A DNA stretch of 35,255 nucleotides from Nitrospinota bacterium (lineage in GTDB: Bacteria; Nitrospinota_A; UBA7883). Positions 29,115 through 35,255 of the stretch are shown in pieces. The position numbers were made by a program, and so were the translations under genes. Location of the stretch: NCBI GenBank assembly GCA_016207925.1, contig JACQZB010000115.1, positions 1 through 35,255 of the forward strand, written 5' to 3'. Each line of letters opens with the position of its first letter. Within the stretch, counting starts at the first letter, position 1. The notes under the pieces are model-generated. The model was not told the origin of the DNA. It did not search any database and saw nothing but the letters and a program-made list of their open reading frames with translations.

Positions 29115-31112
29115 ATGCATTCTAGATTCCTGCGCATCTTGATTCTGGCGATAGTGTCGCTGGGGCTGTTTCCCAGCCGGGCGCTGGCGTTCTCCATGGG
29201 CGAAATCCGCGTGATGTCCGCCTACAACCTGCCTTTCCGCGCGGAAATACCCGCGCTAACCGACGGACGGCGCGACCTGGACGCTTCCCTGGGCGACGAT
29301 TTGGACTATGAACGGGTGGGCGTGGAGCGTCCGGCGTTCCTGAAGGATTTCAAGGTCGCGGTCGCCGATCACCCCACCATGGCCGGCCAGATGCTTATCA
29401 CCATCACCAGCGCCGCGCCGGTGAGTCTTCCCTCGTTCAACCTGGTGGTCAAGGCGCGGCTGGGCGGCGGGGTGATACTGGAGAATTATTTTTTGGCGCT
29501 CGACCTCAAGCGTAACGTGGGGCTGGAACTGCCCGCGCCCAGCGAGGACGAAAAACAGGCGATGACGAAAATCGCCGAGGAGCTTTCCGCGCTCAAGCCG
29601 GGCGCGCCGCCGCGCAAGGAGCAACCCGCCGCGCCCCCGGTTGATGAACTGGATCGCATCCGCCGCGAGGAGCAAGAAGCGGCCGCCAGCGAACAAGCCG
29701 CTCCGGCGTCCGCCGCGCCCGCGCCCCCGGTTGAAGAAAAAATCGTGGCGCAGGACATCGTTCCCCCGCCCCCGCCGGTGGTGGCGGCAACTCCCGCGCC
29801 CGCCGTGGAGGAGAAGAGAATCGAAACGCCACCGCCCGCGCCCAAGATTGAGTGCGCCGCGCCCGTGGCGGTGGCCGCGCCGGTTACGGAGGAAGGGTTG
29901 TACCTGGTGCGCGGCGGCGACACGCTGTACCGCGTGGCGGGCGGGTTCGCCTCCGGCGCGGAGCGCGACCGCGTTGTAGTGGCGCTCTGGCGCGACAATC
30001 CGGACGCCTTTATCAAGGGCAACCTGCATGGGCTTAAGGCGGGCGCGCGGCTGGACACCTCGCGTCTTGACGAAACGGTAAAGACGATTTCCCCGGAGGA
30101 GGCGCGCCGCATCATCGCCGGACAGTGGCCCGCGTGGAGGGATAAAGCGCCATCCGCCGCCGCGGCCGCCGTGGCCGCTGAAAAGAAACCTTCCTCCCCC
30201 GCCGCCGCGCCCGTGGGGGAGACGCGCGTGGCGCTGGGCAAACCGTTGGTGGACGTCAAGGCGCCGGTGGACAAGCTGCCCTTCAAGAACGCCATCATGG
30301 CCGCGCTGGCGGGGTGGAAAGCAAGCCACGACAAGGGCGACCTTGCCACGTATCTGGAGAGTTACGCCGCCGCGTACCGGACGGGGAACGAAGACCGCAC
30401 GGCGCTTGAAACACGCGCCCGCAAGGAAGGCGTGGGCCAACAGCCGCTGCCCGTGGATCTGGCCGGCGCGGTGATCACCCAGCGCGACGGTTATGTGGAG
30501 GTGGTATTGCCCGCGCCGCCCGGCGCCAAAACCGGCGCGCGCACGCTGTACCTGGTACAGGAAAAGGGGCAGTGGCGCATTGCGCGCGAGGAGGCCGCGC
30601 CCGTCCGCGCGGAAGTGAAACAGGCGGAGGCCGCCGCGCCTTCGCGGCCCGCGGCGGGCCGCCCGTTCGTGGTGCATGTGGCCTCGTTCAAAACCGCCGA
30701 ACCGGCGGCGCGGCTGGTGGAACTGCTGCGGCTCAAGGGCTATAACGCCTTCGAGGTGTACAGCCACGTGGCCGGGTCCGGAGAGTGGCGGCGCGTGGTC
30801 ATAGACCGGTTCCCCACCGCGCGGGAGGCGGACGCCTTCGCGCAGGAGGTCAAGGTCACCGGCCTGGCACGGTATGCCCGCATCCTGCGTCTGCCCTACG
30901 CCATCCGCCTTGGCCCGCCCACCGATGAAACCCAGGCGAAGGCGGCCGAGCGCGCGTTCGCGGCGATGGGCATACCCGCCTACGTGGCGGTGGATGAAAA
31001 GAGCGGCGCCGCCATCACCCTGGTGGGCGCCTATGAAACGGAGGCGCAGGCGCGCATGGCCATGGGCAAGCTGCCCGGCGTGGGCGCGCAGGCAGAAGTT
31101 GTGGCGCCGTAA
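29115..31112 (+). CDS. FimV-like LysM/SPOR cell-envelope protein
   Basis: A 665-residue exported protein. Residues 1-26 are a signal peptide (IVSLGLFPSRALAF). The N-terminal module (FSMGEIRVMSAYNLPFRAEIPAL, VGVERPAFLKDF, LDLKRNVGLELP) matches the FimV/TspA N-terminal domain. A Pro/Ala linker is followed by a LysM-like segment (YLVRGGDTLYRVAGGFASGAERDRVVVALWRDNPDAFIKGNLHGLKAG), an NTF2-like domain (IMAALAGWKASHDKGDLATYLESYAAAYRTG, WRIAREEAAP) and two SPOR-like repeats at the end (FVVHVASFKTAEPAARLVELLRLKGYNAF, later GAYETEAQARMAMGKL). Such proteins bind peptidoglycan and organise polar or division structures. Confidence 0.82.
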   Translation: MHSRFLRILILAIVSLGLFPSRALAFSMGEIRVMSAYNLPFRAEIPALTDGRRDLDASLGDDLDYERVGVERPAFLKDFKVAVADHPTMAGQMLITITSAAPVSLPSFNLVVKARLGGGVILENYFLALDLKRNVGLELPAPSEDEKQAMTKIAEELSALKPGAPPRKEQPAAPPVDELDRIRREEQEAAASEQAAPASAAPAPPVEEKIVAQDIVPPPPPVVAATPAPAVEEKRIETPPPAPKIECAAPVAVAAPVTEEGLYLVRGGDTLYRVAGGFASGAERDRVVVALWRDNPDAFIKGNLHGLKAGARLDTSRLDETVKTISPEEARRIIAGQWPAWRDKAPSAAAAAVAAEKKPSSPAAAPVGETRVALGKPLVDVKAPVDKLPFKNAIMAALAGWKASHDKGDLATYLESYAAAYRTGNEDRTALETRARKEGVGQQPLPVDLAGAVITQRDGYVEVVLPAPPGAKTGARTLYLVQEKGQWRIAREEAAPVRAEVKQAEAAAPSRPAAGRPFVVHVASFKTAEPAARLVELLRLKGYNAFEVYSHVAGSGEWRRVVIDRFPTAREADAFAQEVKVTGLARYARILRLPYAIRLGPPTDETQAKAAERAFAAMGIPAYVAVDEKSGAAITLVGAYETEAQARMAMGKLPGVGAQAEVVAP

Positions 31113-31146
31113 CCCCCAGCGCGGCGCGAAATCTTGAAAGGAATCC

Positions 31147-32460
<1,314 letters not shown>

Positions 32461-32479
32461 GCCGGGTGGCTGATATTTC

Positions 32480-33076
32480 ATGAAGGTCACCGGCGCGCGT
32501 TTTATCTCCTCCGCCGTGGCGCCGGGACATTACCCCGCCAGCCGCGCGCCGGAGATCGCCATTGCTGGCCGCTCCAACGTGGGCAAGTCGTCGCTGATTA
32601 ACCTGTTGCTGGGCCGCAAGGGACTGGTGAAAGTCAGCCGCACGCCCGGCAAAACCCGCGCGCTCAACTTTTTCCTGGTCAACGAGTCGCTGATGTTCGT
32701 GGACCTGCCCGGCTATGGTTTCGCGGCCGTGTCCCAGACCGAACGGCGGAGTTGGCGAAAAATGGTGGAAACCTACCTGGCCATGCGCGAACCGCTCAAG
32801 GCGGTGGTGACGCTCATTGACCTGCGCCGCGGCTTTAATGACGACGATCTGACGCTGTTGGGCTGGCTGGCCCATCACGGCGTGCCTTCCATCATCGCCT
32901 TCACCAAGTGCGACAAACTGCCCAAATCGCGCCGCGCGAATGCGCTGAAGGAAGCGCTGGCGCAGGCGGGGATCCCGGAGGACGCGCCGCGGGCGCTCAC
33001 CTCGGCGCACACCGGCGAGGGCAAACGCGAACTGTGGGCGATGATTGCCCGCGCGGTTGAATCCCAACGGCCATGA
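32480..33076 (+). CDS. engB: ribosome-biogenesis GTPase EngB (YsxC/YihA)
   Basis: A 198-residue GTPase of the TrmE-Era-EngA-EngB class, needed for late assembly of the large ribosomal subunit. G1 is GRSNVGKSS (30-38), G2 lies in RTPGKTRALNFF near 57, G3 is DLPGYGFA near 78, G4 is TKCD near 147 and G5 lies in the ALTSAHTGEG stretch near 172. Length is typical. The gene is complete. Confidence 0.96.
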   Translation: MKVTGARFISSAVAPGHYPASRAPEIAIAGRSNVGKSSLINLLLGRKGLVKVSRTPGKTRALNFFLVNESLMFVDLPGYGFAAVSQTERRSWRKMVETYLAMREPLKAVVTLIDLRRGFNDDDLTLLGWLAHHGVPSIIAFTKCDKLPKSRRANALKEALAQAGIPEDAPRALTSAHTGEGKRELWAMIARAVESQRP

Positions 33077-33115
33077 GGGAATCCGGTTCACGGAGCGCCA
33101 CTGGCAAGCCATTCC

Positions 33116-33144
33116 GTCATTGCGGGCGAAGCGAAGCAATCTCA
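33116..33144 (+). repeat. REP-like 29-base repeat, copy 2
   Basis: Second copy of the intergenic repeat at 29074-29102, differing at one position (GCGAAG for ACGAAG), just after engB. Confidence 0.7.
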
Positions 33145-33221
33145 TAGCCCAAAAAATCAAAGTCACCACCTTCAAACCCGAAGCAGACGCGGTACTGGCC
33201 GTGGCATGGGGCCGGCGGCTG

Positions 33222-33227
33222 TATAAT
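33222..33227 (+). promoter_or_regulatory. -10 element upstream of the Sel1-repeat gene
   Basis: A perfect TATAAT with only a poor -35. It overlaps the ATG at 33226, which is therefore not the true start of the Sel1 gene. Confidence 0.4.
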
Positions 33228-33258
33228 GTCCTCAACAAACGCCTTTTTCCATGAATAC

Positions 33259-34173
33259 ATGAAACTTTCGCGCTTCCGTTATGTCACTCTTCTCGCCGCC
33301 TCCGCGCTCATCTCATTATTGTCGGTGACCGCGTCGTCGGATAATTGCGAAAACGCCTTCAACCTGCAGCGCTATGCGGAGGCGCTCACCGCCTGCCAGG
33401 AGCGCGCGGCCCGCGACGATCCGCACGCCATGTACCTGCTGGGCGTGATGTATTCCGGGGGCCTGGGCGCCCCCGCGGATCCGGCGGAGGCCGTAAAGTG
33501 GTTCACCATGGCAGCCGGAAAGGAACACGGCGCGGCGCAGTCCCGGTTGGGCGACGCCTATTACTTTGGCGAGGGCGCGCCCCAAAGCTATTCCGACGCC
33601 GCCTGGTGGTACCTGCCCGCCGCCCAAAAGGGCGACGCCCACGCACAGGCCCAACTCGCCGGAATGTACGAGTACGGATTCGGCGTCTCCTTCAGTTATG
33701 AGGAGGCGATGGAGTGGTACAAAAAATCCGCGGCGCGGGGCTACGCCGCCGGCCAGTACGGCCTCGCCGTGATGTACGGCGAGGGGCGCGGAGTTCCCGT
33801 GGACAAACCGCAGGCCGTCACATGGTACGCCAAGGCTTCCGACCAGGGTTATGTCGCCGCCACGCTGGCCCTCACGGACATCTACCAGCGCGGCGACGGC
33901 GTGGAAGCAGACATGGCGAAAGCCGCCCATTATCTCCAACGGGCCGCCGAATGGGGCCACCGCGACGCGCAATTCGCGCTGGGCCGGCTGCATGAAACCG
34001 GCCAAGGCGCCGCTCAGGACGTTTCGCAAGCCCTGATGTGGTACAACCTTGCGGCCGAGCGCGGATCCGCCCCGGCGGCGGAGGCCATCAAATCCCTGAC
34101 GCCACACCTGACCCCGGCGCAAAAACTGACCGCGGAACGCATGGCAAAAGAATGGCGGCCCGCGGAGCAGTGA
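33259..34173 (+). CDS. secreted Sel1-repeat protein
   Basis: A 304-residue protein. A signal peptide (RFRYVTLLAASALISLLSVTASS) is followed by about six Sel1-like repeats of 36 residues, for example DPHAMYLLGVMYSGGLGAPADPAEAVKWFTMAAGKEHGAAQSRLGDAYYFGEGAP and AAGQYGLAVMYGEGRGVPVDKPQAVTWYAKASDQG. Sel1 repeats act as protein-binding solenoids; periplasmic location is likely. The start was moved to ATG 33259 because the ATG at 33226 overlaps a TATAAT. The stop is 10 bases from the convergent deacetylase gene. Confidence 0.9.
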   Translation: MKLSRFRYVTLLAASALISLLSVTASSDNCENAFNLQRYAEALTACQERAARDDPHAMYLLGVMYSGGLGAPADPAEAVKWFTMAAGKEHGAAQSRLGDAYYFGEGAPQSYSDAAWWYLPAAQKGDAHAQAQLAGMYEYGFGVSFSYEEAMEWYKKSAARGYAAGQYGLAVMYGEGRGVPVDKPQAVTWYAKASDQGYVAATLALTDIYQRGDGVEADMAKAAHYLQRAAEWGHRDAQFALGRLHETGQGAAQDVSQALMWYNLAAERGSAPAAEAIKSLTPHLTPAQKLTAERMAKEWRPAEQ

Positions 34174-34183
34174 GCTACCCCGG

Positions 34184-35122
34184 TCAATCCCGCGCAAGCT
34201 CGCCCACGTGCGCCACCACGGACTTCGCCAGCGCCTCAAGATTGTAACCCCCTTCCAGCGCCGACACCACCCGCCCATGCCCCAATTCGCGCGCCAGCGC
34301 CACCAGCATCGCCGTCATGCCCGCGTAGCCCCGCTCGGTCAGGTCCATGCCGCCCAGGGGGTCGTCGCGGTGAGCGTCAAATCCCGCGGACACCAGAATC
34401 AACTCCGGCGCGAACTTGCGCACGGTGGGGATGATGGTGGCGTCGAACAGCGCCATGAACTCGCGGTCGCCCGCGCCCGCCTCCAGCGGCAGGTTCAGGT
34501 TGGTTCCCTCCCCCGCCCCGGCGCCGCGCTCCTCCGGCCAGCCGGTGCCCGGATAATGATGTATCTGGTGCGTTGAAATGTACAGCACGGCAGGATCGTC
34601 ATAAAACGCCTTCTGCGTACCGTTGCCGTGATGCACGTCGAAGTCCACAATGGCGGCCCGCCGGGCGCCGCGCCCGTTGATGGCGTGGCGCGCGGCGATG
34701 GCGATGTTGTTGAGCAGACAAAACCCCATCGCCCGGCCCGGTTCGGCGTGGTGCCCCGGCGGACGCACGGGGCAAAAGGCCGTGGCGTAGCGCCCCTCGT
34801 ACACCCCATCCACCGCGGTGACCGCCGCGCCCGCGGCCATCACCGCCGCGTCCCACGACTCGTGACACACCGGCGTATCCCTGTCCAGCGCGCCCGCGCC
34901 GGACAGGATGCGCTCCTCCAGCCAGCGGACGTAATCATGGGCGTGAACGGCTTCAATTTGCTTGATCGTGGCGGGCTGGGGTTTCTCCCATTCAAGCTGA
35001 TTGGCGAAGGGCGCCTCCGCCAGCGCCCGGGTGATTGCCCGCAACCGGTTGGGATGTTCGGGATGATCGCCGGTGTCGTGGAGAAGGAAAATGGAGTTGT
35101 AGATGATGCCGGTCCGGCCCAC
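34184..35122 (-). CDS. histone deacetylase/AcuC-family deacetylase
   Basis: A 312-residue protein of the zinc-dependent deacetylase superfamily (histone deacetylase, AcuC and polyamine amidohydrolase). Characteristic stretches: PVRPPGHHAEPGRAMGFCLLNNIAIAARHAI with the catalytic His pair at about 137-138, IVDFDVHHGNGTQ with the zinc-binding Asp and His near 170, and LVSAGFDAHRDDPLGGMDLT with the second Asp, near 255. The catalytic residues are intact. The substrate is unknown: acetylated proteins, acetylpolyamines or small molecules are all possible. It is convergent with the Sel1 gene. Confidence 0.95.
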   Translation of the reverse strand: MGRTGIIYNSIFLLHDTGDHPEHPNRLRAITRALAEAPFANQLEWEKPQPATIKQIEAVHAHDYVRWLEERILSGAGALDRDTPVCHESWDAAVMAAGAAVTAVDGVYEGRYATAFCPVRPPGHHAEPGRAMGFCLLNNIAIAARHAINGRGARRAAIVDFDVHHGNGTQKAFYDDPAVLYISTHQIHHYPGTGWPEERGAGAGEGTNLNLPLEAGAGDREFMALFDATIIPTVRKFAPELILVSAGFDAHRDDPLGGMDLTERGYAGMTAMLVALARELGHGRVVSALEGGYNLEALAKSVVAHVGELARD

Positions 35123-35194
35123 GTCCGCTACTCCCGCTGTGTCACCCCCAAGAATATCATCCCGCGCCCGGCGGGACTAGCATCCGCCCGGCCG

Positions 35195-35255
35195 TCAACC
35201 ACCGCCGCGCAGGAACAACGCCGCATAGGCCACCAAAAGCAGAATGAACGCAATG
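35195..35255 (-). CDS. C-terminal end of a membrane protein, cut by the window edge
   Basis: On the minus strand the last 20 codons before a TGA at 35195-35197 read as a hydrophobic end (IAFILLLVAYAALFLRGGG), which would be a final membrane helix. The rest lies outside the window. Confidence 0.4.
   Translation of the reverse strand, partial: IAFILLLVAYAALFLRGGG

Overview
The window is bacterial chromosome from a Gram-negative, flagellated organism of fairly high GC. It encodes an outer-membrane barrel with signal peptide, FliK and FlhB-like export proteins, a FimV-like LysM/SPOR cell-wall protein, RF2 with a programmed frameshift, EngB and an EF-G paralogue. No single marker fixes the phylum; the mix resembles deep-branching proteobacterial, Nitrospinota-like or deltaproteobacteria-like genomes, and that placement is inference. 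Housekeeping DNA is GC-rich with long operons and 4-base start/stop overlaps, while several islands are visibly richer in AT.

Layout. (1) 1-3.9 kb: an accessory segment with a TPR-like protein, a large serine recombinase, a small coupled ORF, a DnaQ-fold protein that has lost every catalytic residue, and a divergent XRE regulator with repeated operator-like sites, ending at tRNA-Thr(CGU). (2) 4.0-4.4 kb: a candidate small RNA with its own promoter, an upstream dyad, C-rich loops resembling anti-Shine-Dalgarno sequence, and a strong terminator. (3) 4.5-8.8 kb: a basic-tailed protein coupled to prfB, then Pit phosphate transporter and its DUF47 partner on the other strand. (4) 8.9-11.3 kb: permease, LolD/MacB-type ATPase and outer-membrane barrel in an overlapping operon. 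(5) 11.3-15.0 kb: Fic protein with a palindromic promoter, YjbQ, a broken Fur/PerR-type gene and a HEAT-repeat protein. (6) 15.1-20.2 kb: a second accessory island with a TraG-like membrane protein, a PspB-like small protein, four toxin-antitoxin pairs (Phd/RelE, HicAB, HigBA, VapBC) and an XRE remnant. (7) 20.6-24.5 kb: receiver-TPR protein and a flagellar FliK-region operon. (8) 24.7-35.2 kb: EF-G paralogue, SPOR protein, MerR regulator, a fifth toxin-antitoxin pair, FimV/SPOR protein, DUF1015, EngB, Sel1-repeat protein and a deacetylase-family protein.

The least ordinary signals are the candidate sRNA, the dead DnaQ-fold protein in a recombinase operon with a repeated operator, and a group of toxin-antitoxin operons whose promoters place the transcription start at or almost at the first codon, implying leaderless messages. 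Every promoter, operator, sRNA and relic call was made by reading the sequence by eye; none has been tested by covariation, expression data or database search.
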